Assembly: GCF_003173775.1 (NCBI RefSeq)
Contig: NZ_CP029552.1
Span: 5,415,001-5,479,000, forward strand
Direction of reading: 5' to 3'
DNA length: 64,000 nt
Source: Methylobacterium sp. 17Sr1-1
Lineage (GTDB): Bacteria; Pseudomonadota; Alphaproteobacteria; Rhizobiales; Beijerinckiaceae
A program made the translations under genes and the position numbers. Below, in pieces: positions 26,045 through 34,067 of the stretch. Under the pieces are notes generated by a model. It did not search any database. It was not told the origin of the DNA and saw only the letters and a program-made list of their open reading frames with translations. How positions within the stretch are numbered: position 1 is the stretch's first letter; every line of letters begins with the position of its first letter.

Positions 26045-26899
26045 ATGAAAAAGATGAGCGTGAGCGACGAAACAGGCCCGGCCGAAACGAAATCGACCGA
26101 CCGATCCGGGCCGGCGCGTCTCGCCGGGCTGCTGCGCCATCTCGGCGAGGCGGGTCCGGGCGGCGCGCGTCTGAGCGCGCTCGCCGCCGCCGCCGGCCTG
26201 CCGGCGCCGACGGCCCTGCGGCTGCTGCGGGCGCTCGTCGCCGAGGAGCTGGTCGACCTCGATCCGGGACCTAAGACCTACCGGCTCGGCCTCGGGCTGT
26301 TCCGGCTCGCCGCCCAGGCCGGCAACCCGCTGGGCCTGCGCGACCTCGCCCGCCCGGCCCTGCTGCGGCTCACGGGGGCGCTCGGCGAGACGGTCTTCCT
26401 CCTCGTGCGCAGCGGCTACGACGCGGTCTGCATCGACCGCTCGGCGGGCCCGCTGCCGATCCGCTCCTTCACCGGCGATATCGGCGGCCGGGTGATGCTG
26501 GGTCTCGGCCAGGGCTCGCTGGCGATCCTGGCGCACCTGCCGGCGGAGGAGCAAGAGGCGGTGATCCGCTACAACCTGCCGCGAATCCGCGAGGCGACGA
26601 GCCTGGACGAGGCCTTCCTGCACACCGAGATCGCGCGGACCCGGACCCTCGGTTACTGCGCCGCGGCGTCGGGCCTGATCCCCGGCATGGCCGGGCTCGG
26701 CGTGCCGATCCTCGATGCCGAGGGCCGCGCGGTGGCGGCGCTCAGCGTCGGCAGCACCGTCGACCGCCTCGCCGGCGAGCGCCGCGAGGCCATCGCCGGC
26801 ATGCTCCGGCGCGAGGCGGCCGGGATCGCCGCCCGCCTCAACCCCTTCGACGAGACCCTGCGCCGGGCCGGCGCCGCGATGGAGCGCCCGGCGCCGTGA
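26045..26899 (+). CDS. IclR family transcriptional regulator
   Basis: 284 residues: an N-terminal winged helix ('LAGLLRHLGEAGPGGARLS', 'LPAPTALRLLRALV') and the C-terminal IclR effector domain ('VRSGYDAVCIDRS', 'GMAGLGVPILDAEG', 'ALSVGSTVDRL'). ATG 26045 and ATG 26054 are both possible starts. It is divergent from the SDR-oxidase-transporter operon and is the obvious candidate for its repressor or activator, with the imported substrate or a breakdown product as effector. Confidence 0.9.
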   Translation: MKKMSVSDETGPAETKSTDRSGPARLAGLLRHLGEAGPGGARLSALAAAAGLPAPTALRLLRALVAEELVDLDPGPKTYRLGLGLFRLAAQAGNPLGLRDLARPALLRLTGALGETVFLLVRSGYDAVCIDRSAGPLPIRSFTGDIGGRVMLGLGQGSLAILAHLPAEEQEAVIRYNLPRIREATSLDEAFLHTEIARTRTLGYCAAASGLIPGMAGLGVPILDAEGRAVAALSVGSTVDRLAGERREAIAGMLRREAAGIAARLNPFDETLRRAGAAMERPAP

Positions 26900-26924
26900 C
26901 GGCGAACGCGGACGACGCGTTCGC

Positions 26925-27830
26925 TCAGCCCTTGTAGGCCGCCGGGTCCGGGCTGTCGGTCGGATGCTCGAAGGCGCGCTTCAGCTCCGCCGGCATCGGG
27001 AACCGGTAGTTGATCCCCTTCGGCGGGACCGGGGATTCGAACCACTTCCGGTAGATCGCGCCGATCTCCGGGCTGCGGTAGAGGTCGGCCGTGGTCCGAT
27101 CCGCCACCGCCTTGAACGGCTCGTCGTTGCGGCGCAGCATGATCCCGTAGGGCTCGGGCGGCCCGAACGCCTCGGTGCTGATCGTGTAGGCCGCCGGGTC
27201 CTTCGACAGCGCGATCAGGATGCTGAGCTGCACGTCGTCCATCACGAAGGCCGCCGCCCGATCGGTCTCGAGCAGCAGGAAGGCCTCCACGGTGTCCTTC
27301 GCCGTCTGGATGGTGAGGCCGAGCTTCCGCTCGGCGTTCAGCTTGTTGATCTGGACGATGTTGACCGAGCCGGCCACGGACACGACGGACTTGCCCTTCA
27401 GGTCGTCGATCGTCTCGATCTTCTGGGCCTTCTTGGACGCGAAGCGACTCGCCGTGACGAAGTGGGCGTTGGTGAAGGTGACCTGCTTCTGGCGCTCGGG
27501 ATTGTTCGTGGTCGACCCGCATTCGAGGTCGATCGTTCCGTTCGTCATCAGGGGGATGCGCGTCGACGAGGTGATCGGCAGCATCTCGACCTTGAGATCC
27601 GGCGCGCCGACCTCCGTCTTGATCGCATCGACGATCTTGCTGCAGATGTCGATCGTGTAGCCGATATACGCCTGGTTGTTGTCGATGTAGCTGAACGGCG
27701 GACCACCGTCGCGCACGCCGAGGACGATCCGGTTCGAGTCCTTGATCTTCTTCAGGGTTCCCGTCAGTTCCGCCGCGTGTGCGGGCAGCGCCAGGGCGGA
27801 CAGGGCGAGAAACAACGCGATTGTCTTCAC
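26925..27830 (-). CDS. Amino-acid ABC transporter substrate-binding protein (glutamate/aspartate type)
   Basis: 301 residues of solute-binding family 3. A GTG start at 27830, with GGAG seven bases upstream, yields a clean signal peptide ('KTIALFLALSALALPAHA'). The body has the GltI-like 'GVRDGGPPFSYID', 'IDICSKIVDAIK' and 'TIDLECGSTTNNPERQ' segments, the last typical of acidic amino-acid binders. No permease or ATPase gene is adjacent, so it must serve a transporter encoded elsewhere. It converges on the IclR gene with 25 bases between. Confidence 0.88.
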   Translation of the reverse strand: MKTIALFLALSALALPAHAAELTGTLKKIKDSNRIVLGVRDGGPPFSYIDNNQAYIGYTIDICSKIVDAIKTEVGAPDLKVEMLPITSSTRIPLMTNGTIDLECGSTTNNPERQKQVTFTNAHFVTASRFASKKAQKIETIDDLKGKSVVSVAGSVNIVQINKLNAERKLGLTIQTAKDTVEAFLLLETDRAAAFVMDDVQLSILIALSKDPAAYTISTEAFGPPEPYGIMLRRNDEPFKAVADRTTADLYRSPEIGAIYRKWFESPVPPKGINYRFPMPAELKRAFEHPTDSPDPAAYKG

Positions 27831-27986
27831 GTGACGACTCCAGGCCGGGTGATTCACCGTGGGAATTCTCATGTCTCGGCCAACGCCGACAGCGGGTTGC
27901 AAGACCCGCGCCGGGTGCCGCGACCGGCGGCCGAACCGAACTGCCTCTGCTGAGAGCCTGCTTGACCGAGCGATACAGCTCTCAAA

Positions 27987-28142
27987 CCCTCCGTGTCATC
28001 CCGGTGCCGCGCAGCGGAACCCGGGATCCGTAACCGCCAGCGGTCCACGACGAAGCGGAGCGCCGGTCGCTTTGTCCTGAACCGTCAGCGGTTATGGATC
28101 CCGGGTTTGCGGCTTCGCCGAGCCCCGGGATGACACGGAGGG
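27987..28142. repeat. Intergenic palindromic repeat element
   Basis: About 156 bases with long inverted arms: 'ccctccgtgtcatcccgg' at the left is mirrored by 'ccgggatgacacggaggg' at the right, and 'ggatcc'/'taaccgc' blocks pair further in. It fills most of the 357-base gap between the binding-protein and RraA-like genes. A partial second copy lies at 10882. The form suggests a MITE or REP-type element. Confidence 0.88.
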
Positions 28143-28187
28143 TGACGATACTGTCCGTCATGTCGAACCGGCTCTGAGACTTATCTG

Positions 28188-28835
28188 CTACTTGGCGACC
28201 TTGCCGTAGCGGCCGTCGTAGCGGCCCTCGCCGATCATCCGGAGCATCTCGGCCTCCCGCTCCTCCTGGGCCCGGACGGCCGCGATCAGGGTCGCGGCGA
28301 TGGCGGCCGGGAAGGTGACGACCCCGTCCGCATCGCCGACGACGACGTCGCCGGGACGGACGGTCCAGCCGCCGACGGAGACCGGACCGTTGATCGCGCC
28401 CGGGCCCGCCTTGTACGGCCCCCGGTGGATCGCCGCCCGCGCGTAGCAGGGGAAATCCGAGACCGCGAAGGCGGCGGAGTCGCGGATGGCGCCGTCGATC
28501 ACGAACCCCGCGACGCCCCGGCTCTCCGCGATCGCCTTCATGATGTCGCCCACCAGGGCCCGGCTGGTGTCGCCGCCACCGTCGACCACGAGCACGTCCC
28601 CGGGCTGAGCGAGGTTGAGCGCCTGGTGGATCGCCAGGTTGTCGCCGCTGCGGACGCGCACCGTGAGGGCGATGCCGGTGAGCGTGCCCGCGCGGTGGAA
28701 CGGGCGCAGGCCGACGAGGCCCGGCAGCCGGTCCAGGTTGTCGCTGATCAAGGCGGTCGCGACGCCGCGGAACTGATCGACCGCCGCCGCACTGGCGGCG
28801 CGGTCTTGAGCGGAGAGGGCGGGGGCGTCGGTCAT
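28188..28835 (-). CDS. RraA-like / HMG-CHA aldolase family protein
   Basis: 215 residues of the RraA-like superfamily: 'ATALISDNLDRL', 'VVDGGGDTSRALVGDI', 'GFVIDGAIRDSAAF' and the metal-site 'DVVVGDADGVV'. Members include 4-hydroxy-4-methyl-2-oxoglutarate/4-carboxy-4-hydroxy-2-oxoadipate aldolases and RNase E inhibitors. The D-x-D-G pattern and context with a carrier and dehydrogenase favour a catabolic aldolase. AAGGA lies seven bases before ATG 28835. It is downstream of the GntR gene on the same strand. Confidence 0.85.
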   Translation of the reverse strand: MTDAPALSAQDRAASAAAVDQFRGVATALISDNLDRLPGLVGLRPFHRAGTLTGIALTVRVRSGDNLAIHQALNLAQPGDVLVVDGGGDTSRALVGDIMKAIAESRGVAGFVIDGAIRDSAAFAVSDFPCYARAAIHRGPYKAGPGAINGPVSVGGWTVRPGDVVVGDADGVVTFPAAIAATLIAAVRAQEEREAEMLRMIGEGRYDGRYGKVAK

Positions 28836-28948
28836 GGTCGGTTCCTTCCGGTCGGGTTGACGGTCATCCGCTCCCGTCCTCCGCTCCAGGGGCGGGGACG
28901 GGGCGATCCTTGGGCAACGATCCTTGAGCAGCCGGGCGGCGGCGACGC

Positions 28949-29623
28949 TCAGGCTCCGTCCGCCGCCGCGATCCGGCGCCACGACCCGCGATGGCGCATC
29001 ACGCGGGCATACGACATGCGCAGGTGGAGCTGCATCGCGCGCCGGCCGAGCTCGCCGTCGCCGACGCGGGCCGCGAACGTGATGTCCTGGTGGTGATGGA
29101 GGCTCTGCGACAGCTCGGAAGCCGAGTAGATGAAGAACGACCGCACCACGATCGGCATGTCGATCATCGTCTCCAGGATGGCGCGCAGCCGGGGCGAGCC
29201 CGAGAAGTCCAGCAGGGTGCGGTGAAACTCCTTGTTCGTCGTCTGGATGACGGAGATCGCCTCGCCGTCGCCCTGCTCGATCGCGAGCGCCATGGTGCGG
29301 TTGCTCGCTTCGAGGCGCTCGACGAGGGCATCGCCGCCGCGCTCGACGGCGCGCTCGGTCGCGTGCGGCTCGAGCAGCATGCGGAGACGGAACGTCTCCT
29401 CGATATCCGCCTCGCTCCATTCCGCCACGTGGATCCCGTGGCCGGCGTCCGTCGTCGCGAGCCCGTCCTCGACCAGTCGCTTCAGGGCGGCCCGGACGGG
29501 CGTGCGGCTGAGGCCGAATTCCTCCGCGAGCGGCTCCTCGCGGAGGTGGAAGCCGGGCGGGTAGTGGCCGCCGACCAGCCTCTGGCGCAGCACGCCGTAC
29601 GCCCTGTCCTGTCCGCGCGCCAT
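28949..29623 (-). CDS. GntR family regulator, FCD-type
   Basis: 224 residues: a GntR winged helix ('REEPLAEEFGLSRTPVRAALKRL') and an all-helical FCD effector domain with 'FRLRMLLEPHATERAVE', 'NKEFHRTLLDFSGS' and 'HHHQDITFAAR', which contains the metal-binding His pattern of the family. It lies between the RraA-like gene and the divergent MFS gene and probably controls both through the paired TTGTA-type motifs in the gap. Confidence 0.9.
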   Translation of the reverse strand: MARGQDRAYGVLRQRLVGGHYPPGFHLREEPLAEEFGLSRTPVRAALKRLVEDGLATTDAGHGIHVAEWSEADIEETFRLRMLLEPHATERAVERGGDALVERLEASNRTMALAIEQGDGEAISVIQTTNKEFHRTLLDFSGSPRLRAILETMIDMPIVVRSFFIYSASELSQSLHHHQDITFAARVGDGELGRRAMQLHLRMSYARVMRHRGSWRRIAAADGA

Positions 29624-29703
29624 CGAGGCGACCCCTGTCTCGCGATGCCGCCGGACCTTAGCGCCGGGCGCCGGGCCCGGGCAATCGCCCGAGCGGCCGA
29701 AAT

Positions 29704-29782
29704 TTGTACATATTTTGTACGATCGACGTCGATATCCCGGCGCAGCAAGCCGACGTATTGACCATTTGTATTTTCCTTGTAT
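29704..29782. promoter_or_regulatory. Two pairs of TTGTAY motifs, candidate GntR operators
   Basis: TTGTAC occurs at 29704 and 29715, and TTGTAT-type hexamers at 29766 and 29777: two pairs, each spaced exactly 11 bases. They lie in the 358-base divergent gap between the GntR and MFS genes. A 12-bp palindrome (centred on 'cgacgtcg') sits beside the first pair. The spacing of one helical turn suggests dimer sites for the GntR protein. Confidence 0.45.
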
Positions 29783-29981
29783 GTCTTACCGAAACCGGCG
29801 ATCCGGCGAACGACGCGTCTCGTCAGCGGCGCAGGTTCGCCCGGGACATGCCGGATCGGCGGCGGCGCGTCCGATCCCCCTCACGGCTCGCCCCGCCTCG
29901 AACAGAAGTCCCGGTCCAGGGAACGGCGGAGCACGCGGGCACGGGCTCCGGTCGATGCTTCGATTCTCCGGAGGAAACGAC

Positions 29982-31346
29982 ATGCACAACGCCACGGTCG
30001 CCGCGGGATCCGCCGCGACGTCCCGGACGACCACCCGCTACCGCTGGGTCGTCATGGGCCTGATCTTCATCGTCTATACCCTGGCGGCGGCGGACCGCGC
30101 GAATATCGGCATCGTCCTTCCCTTCGTGAAGAAGGAATTCGCGATGTCCAACACCGAGGCCGGGGCGGTCGTCAGCCTGTTCTTCGTCGGCTACGCGGTG
30201 ATGCAGATCCCCGCCGGCTTCCTGGTCCGGCGGCTCGGCACCCGGGTCGTGTTCCCGGTCTTCATGCTGCTGACGTCGCTGTTCACGGGACTTCTCGGCA
30301 CGTCCGGCTCCATCCTGGCGATGAAGCTCAACCGCCTCGCCCTCGGGATCGCCGAGGCGCCGCTGCCCGTCTCGATGCTCTCGACGGTGAACCGATGGTT
30401 CCCGGCGCGGGAGAAGGGCACCGCGGTCGGCCTGTTCCTGGCCGCCGCGAAGTTCGGCCCCGTGATCGTGCCGCCGCTGGGCGCGCTGATCATCGCCACG
30501 CTCGGCTGGCAATATGTCTTCTACATCTGCGCCGCGCCCGGGATCGTCTTCGCGGTGCTGTGGTATGTCCTGGTCGTCGACGAGCCGGCTCGCAGCCGCT
30601 TCGTGTCGGCGGCGGAGGCCGAGCACATCCGCGACGCGCCGTCGTCGCGGCCCGACGCGGCGGCGGTCGCCGCGGCGCCGCCCGCGCGCCGCTTCGACCG
30701 GCTGGATCGCGTCATCCGCGGCCGCCCGGTCCGCCTGATCGCCACCGCCCGAGAGACGTTCCGGTCCGGCAACGTGTGGGGCCTCGCCCTCGGCTACCTG
30801 ATGATGACCGGGATCATCAACGTCATCCTGGCCTGGCTGCCGACCTACCTGACCACCGTGAAGCAGTTCTCGCTGATGAATGTCGGGTTCGTGGCCTCGG
30901 CGCCGTTCGTCGGCGGCGTGCTGGGCAACGTCATCGGCGGCTGGTTCTCCGACCGGGTCGTGGGCAAGCGGCGCAAGCCCACCATCCTGATCAGCGCGGT
31001 CTCGACCGTGTTCATGATGTATGCGCTGATCCACGCGCCGAACGAGCCGGTGACGCTCGCGATCCTGCTGTTCCTGACCGGCTTCCTGCTGAATGTCGGC
31101 TACTCGTCCTTCACCGTCTATCCCGCAGGGCTGACCACCAAGGACGCCTATCCGCTCGCGGTCTCGGTGGTGAATACCGGCGGCCAGGCCGGCGGGGCGC
31201 TGTTTCCGTTCCTCACGGGATTGCTGCTCGACGCCTTCAGCTGGGACGCGGTGTTCTTGTTCCTCGCGGCCTCGGCCCTGGTGGCGCTCGCCGTGATGCT
31301 GCTGGTCGTCGAGCCGGTCGAGACGGAGGCCGCGGCGGCCGGGTAG
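29982..31346 (+). CDS. MFS transporter, anion:cation symporter type
   Basis: 454 residues, 12 membrane segments. The N-terminus 'RYRWVVMGLIFIVYTLAAADRANIG' and the following 'GYAVMQIPAGFLVRRLGTR' are typical of the ACS family, which imports organic and sugar acids with protons. A charged loop of about 60 residues separates the two halves. GGAGG sits six bases before ATG 29982. The following dehydrogenase gene is 75 bases away, so carrier and enzyme probably form an operon for uptake and oxidation of a hydroxy acid. Confidence 0.92.
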   Translation: MHNATVAAGSAATSRTTTRYRWVVMGLIFIVYTLAAADRANIGIVLPFVKKEFAMSNTEAGAVVSLFFVGYAVMQIPAGFLVRRLGTRVVFPVFMLLTSLFTGLLGTSGSILAMKLNRLALGIAEAPLPVSMLSTVNRWFPAREKGTAVGLFLAAAKFGPVIVPPLGALIIATLGWQYVFYICAAPGIVFAVLWYVLVVDEPARSRFVSAAEAEHIRDAPSSRPDAAAVAAAPPARRFDRLDRVIRGRPVRLIATARETFRSGNVWGLALGYLMMTGIINVILAWLPTYLTTVKQFSLMNVGFVASAPFVGGVLGNVIGGWFSDRVVGKRRKPTILISAVSTVFMMYALIHAPNEPVTLAILLFLTGFLLNVGYSSFTVYPAGLTTKDAYPLAVSVVNTGGQAGGALFPFLTGLLLDAFSWDAVFLFLAASALVALAVMLLVVEPVETEAAAAG

Positions 31347-31421
31347 GTCCCCGCCACGCGCGCCCGGCCCGCACGCGATGCCACCCCACACCAAAAACCC
31401 CTTCCGGCGGAGGACACCCCC

Positions 31422-32324
31422 ATGTCGGTCCACAAGCAGCAAGTCCGGCTCGGCCTCGTCGGCTACGGCGAGATCGGCAGCACCCTCGGCCGCGGCCTGC
31501 GGGGCGCCGGCCTGGAACAGGTCGCGGCCTACGACAAGCACGCCTTCGACGGGCCCTTCGCCGGCCTGATCCAGGGCCGGGCGCGGGAGGCCGGGGTCAC
31601 CCTGGTGCGCTCGACCCAGGACCTCGCCGACGCCGCGGACCTGATCGTCAGCGTGACGCCGGGCTCGGTCTCGCTGGAGAGCGCCGCGGCCCTCGCCGGG
31701 TGCCTGAGCGAGCGGCACGTCTTCTCGGACTTCGCCTCCGCCACGCCGACGATCAAGCTCGGCGTCGCCGAGCGCCTGGCCGGCAGCGGCGCCTGCGTCG
31801 GTGACGGCTCGATCGAGGGCACGCCGCGCAACGGCTACGCCATGCCGATCCTCGTCAGCGGGCCCTCCGGCGAGCGGGTGCGCGACCTCCTCGTCCCCTG
31901 GGGCATGACCATCGCCTTCGTCGGCGACCGGCTCGGCACCGCGTCCGGGATCAAGATCCTGCGCTCGGTGCTGCTCAAGGGGATCGAGGCGCTGACGGAC
32001 GAGATGATGCTCGCCGCGCGCCATTACGGCGTCGACCAGGCGGTGCTCGCCTCGGCCTGCAAGACGCTGGCGCGGCCCTGGATGGACACGGTGGAGGCGC
32101 TGATCCCGTCGGGCGTGATCCACGCCAGGCGCCGGTCGGAGGAGCTGGAGATGTCGGCCGAGGCGGTGGCCGATGCCGGCATCGATCCGGTCATGGCCCG
32201 GGCAATCGCGGCGCGGCTGCGCTGGAAGGCGGAGCTCGGCCTCAAGGAGACGCTGAACGGCATCGAGCCCGCGACCGCCGAGGCGGCGTTCGACGCGATC
32301 GTCGGCGCGATGACGGCGCGATGA
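31422..32324 (+). CDS. NAD(P)-dependent dehydrogenase with DUF1932 domain
   Basis: 300 residues: an N-terminal NAD(P) fold ('LGLVGYGEIGSTLGRGL') of the 6-phosphogluconate/beta-hydroxyacid dehydrogenase superfamily and a C-terminal helical DUF1932 domain ('SGIKILRSVLLKGIEAL', with the catalytic-type Lys). GGAGG precedes the ATG. Such enzymes oxidise branched hydroxy acids. The gene ends in a short 11-bp direct repeat ('gatgacggcgc') and is the last intact gene before the tRNA-Gln island remnant. Confidence 0.87.
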   Translation: MSVHKQQVRLGLVGYGEIGSTLGRGLRGAGLEQVAAYDKHAFDGPFAGLIQGRAREAGVTLVRSTQDLADAADLIVSVTPGSVSLESAAALAGCLSERHVFSDFASATPTIKLGVAERLAGSGACVGDGSIEGTPRNGYAMPILVSGPSGERVRDLLVPWGMTIAFVGDRLGTASGIKILRSVLLKGIEALTDEMMLAARHYGVDQAVLASACKTLARPWMDTVEALIPSGVIHARRRSEELEMSAEAVADAGIDPVMARAIAARLRWKAELGLKETLNGIEPATAEAAFDAIVGAMTAR

Positions 32325-32355
32325 CGGCGCGATGACGCGCCCAGGCCGCTCTCCG

Positions 32356-32450
32356 GCGGGACGAGCGGCGTCGCGACCGTGAGCGACGATCTGCATGGAG
32401 AGAAGAAGCACCCGAACGGGGCGAGCGCCCCCCCGATCGCTGGACAAGTC
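32356..32450 (+). pseudogene. Integrase C-terminal tail remnant (left copy)
   Basis: The frame reading 'SDDLHGEKKHPNGAS' from 32382 is clearly related to 'IDDLYGEKADPDGES' at the end of the integrase pseudogene at 37.3 kb. Nucleotide identity over the first 43 bases from 32379 is about 80 per cent. Only some 25 codons remain, immediately before the degenerate tRNA-Gln. It implies a second integrase once inserted here. Confidence 0.6.
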
Positions 32451-32525
32451 CGTAGTTCAGATGCGCATAACAGCGCCAATGATCCCGGGAAGGGAAGCGC
32501 TTCTGCGACGCGACTAAAGAATAAA

Positions 32526-32572
32526 TGGCTGGAGAATGTGGATTCGAACCGCGGCCAACAGAGTCAGGGTCC
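32526..32572 (-). pseudogene. Degenerate tRNA-Gln 3' half
   Basis: Aligned with the 3' end of the intact tRNA-Gln at 37417, 39 of 47 positions match, including CCA, most of the T arm ('ggattcgaacc' on the plus strand) and the CTG anticodon loop. The acceptor stem is disrupted and there is no 5' half, so it cannot be a functional tRNA. It is best explained as an att-site duplication. Confidence 0.75.
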
Positions 32573-32825
32573 CATTTCAAAACTCAAAAACCAACAACTT
32601 AGTGCCTTTGCCTGCGTCCGGCCGCATCCCGATTGATTGAGAAATCCGGCCTCTCGTCCACTTTCAGGCTCATGGTTCTGCCCCCAGAAGCCCTTCCCCG
32701 ACCATCTTCGAACGGTCCCGCGGCCCCGCCAGCCTGTCGCCGGGCGTCGTCCCGTGCCGCGGGCTGCGCGACGCAGAATAACGCGAGACACGCGAGTGAG
32801 GCACCGCAGCCGTGAAAGCCGGCCA

Positions 32826-33848
32826 TTACCGTCCGACGGCAGCGATCGTTCGCATCCAGTGCCCGAAGATGTCGGTTTGATCGCTCGAAGTGCCGCTAAG
32901 TCCGATCGCTTCGCTTGGACTCATACCGAAGGCAGCTTTGAAAGCTCGACTGAACGACGTCGCATCCGTGAAGCCAAGCGCGGACCCGATCTCGGAGACA
33001 CGGACGGACGTGTCGGCGCTGGCGAGCAGGCTTCTCGCCGTCGACAAACGCCGTGCTCGGATATACCCGGCAACGCCACCTTCATCCTCGAACAACCGAT
33101 AAAGGACAGATCGTGAGACGCCCATCTCCCGACAGATCGAGTCGGGCGTGAGCCCTGGCGAGCGTAGATGAGCTTCGATGTAACGCCGGCAGCGCACGCT
33201 CAGTGCGGCGTCGCGACCTTGTTTGGCAGCACTCCACCTGGTGCGTGTTGGCTCGAGGCCTGCCGCGATCAGTTGCGCCGTTGCGCGGGCGACACCTGCA
33301 GCCTCTGACGGAGAAATCGCGGTGCCGTGTTCGACAAGCGTGCGCATGTGCGCGCCGAGGATGTCGCCGAAGCCGCGATGAAGGACTCGCCCGTGGAACG
33401 CCTCGGGGTCGGGAAGGAACTCAACAACGAGATCTCGGCTCAGGCTGAGGATCTGCGAGTTACGCTCCGCCGCAGCGCCACGACGGAATGGGCGCGAGAG
33501 GGTGTTGACCGTGATAGCGCCGCGCGGAACGTGAAGGCTCGCGCCCTCAACATCGACCGCGAAGTCCGCCGTGGTGAGATGCAAGACGATGTGGTCGAGC
33601 CCATCGCGGCGCGCTCGTTGTGGCGAGCGAGCGACGGTCAGAGGCGAGGCGGACATCTCGCTCGCGACCATGCTCCCGAACGCGGTCGAACTGACCTTGC
33701 CATGGAAGGCATGTGCCGAGCCTTCGACCTCGTGGGTCAACCCGACCAGAGCCCGCCAGGCTTCAAGACGTTGCTCAGGCTCGATCTCATCCGTCGAGAA
33801 CGTCGCACGCTTCAAGGGCGGAGAGGGCCGCGGAGTGACGACGCGCAT
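32826..33848 (-). CDS. AraC family transcriptional regulator
   Basis: 340 residues. The N-terminal half resembles the AraC-binding-like domain of the FeaR/NahR type ('LDHIVLHLTTADFAVDVEG', 'HVPRGAITVNTLSRPFRR'). The C-terminal half has two helix-turn-helices ('TPDSICREMGVSRSVLYRLF', 'VSEIGSALGFTDATSFSRAF'). Base composition is lower in G+C than its neighbours, in keeping with a place inside the tRNA-Gln island. It is divergent from the Hint-domain gene across 219 bases and is the natural candidate to regulate it. Confidence 0.9.
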   Translation of the reverse strand: MRVVTPRPSPPLKRATFSTDEIEPEQRLEAWRALVGLTHEVEGSAHAFHGKVSSTAFGSMVASEMSASPLTVARSPQRARRDGLDHIVLHLTTADFAVDVEGASLHVPRGAITVNTLSRPFRRGAAAERNSQILSLSRDLVVEFLPDPEAFHGRVLHRGFGDILGAHMRTLVEHGTAISPSEAAGVARATAQLIAAGLEPTRTRWSAAKQGRDAALSVRCRRYIEAHLRSPGLTPDSICREMGVSRSVLYRLFEDEGGVAGYIRARRLSTARSLLASADTSVRVSEIGSALGFTDATSFSRAFKAAFGMSPSEAIGLSGTSSDQTDIFGHWMRTIAAVGR

Positions 33849-34067
33849 GAGGATGGTCTTGAAGGCAATTTACGGGACGATAGATCCATAAATCATCTCA
33901 CTCCCAACGCATCTGAAATTTCGCCACAGCCGGTACCGATTTGTCGTGGCGCGGCTTGGCACGACGTCCCAATCACTTGGCGCTTTGTCCCAGACCAAGC
34001 TTGCTATCTTTACGCGCCGCTCGCGCTCGTAGAGTAAGCAATCCTTGGGTGTTAGCGGTAAGGATAG

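Noticed and set aside
32526..32572. A functional second tRNA-Gln
   Set aside because: The 5' half and a paired acceptor stem are missing, so it was scored as a remnant and not as a tRNA gene.
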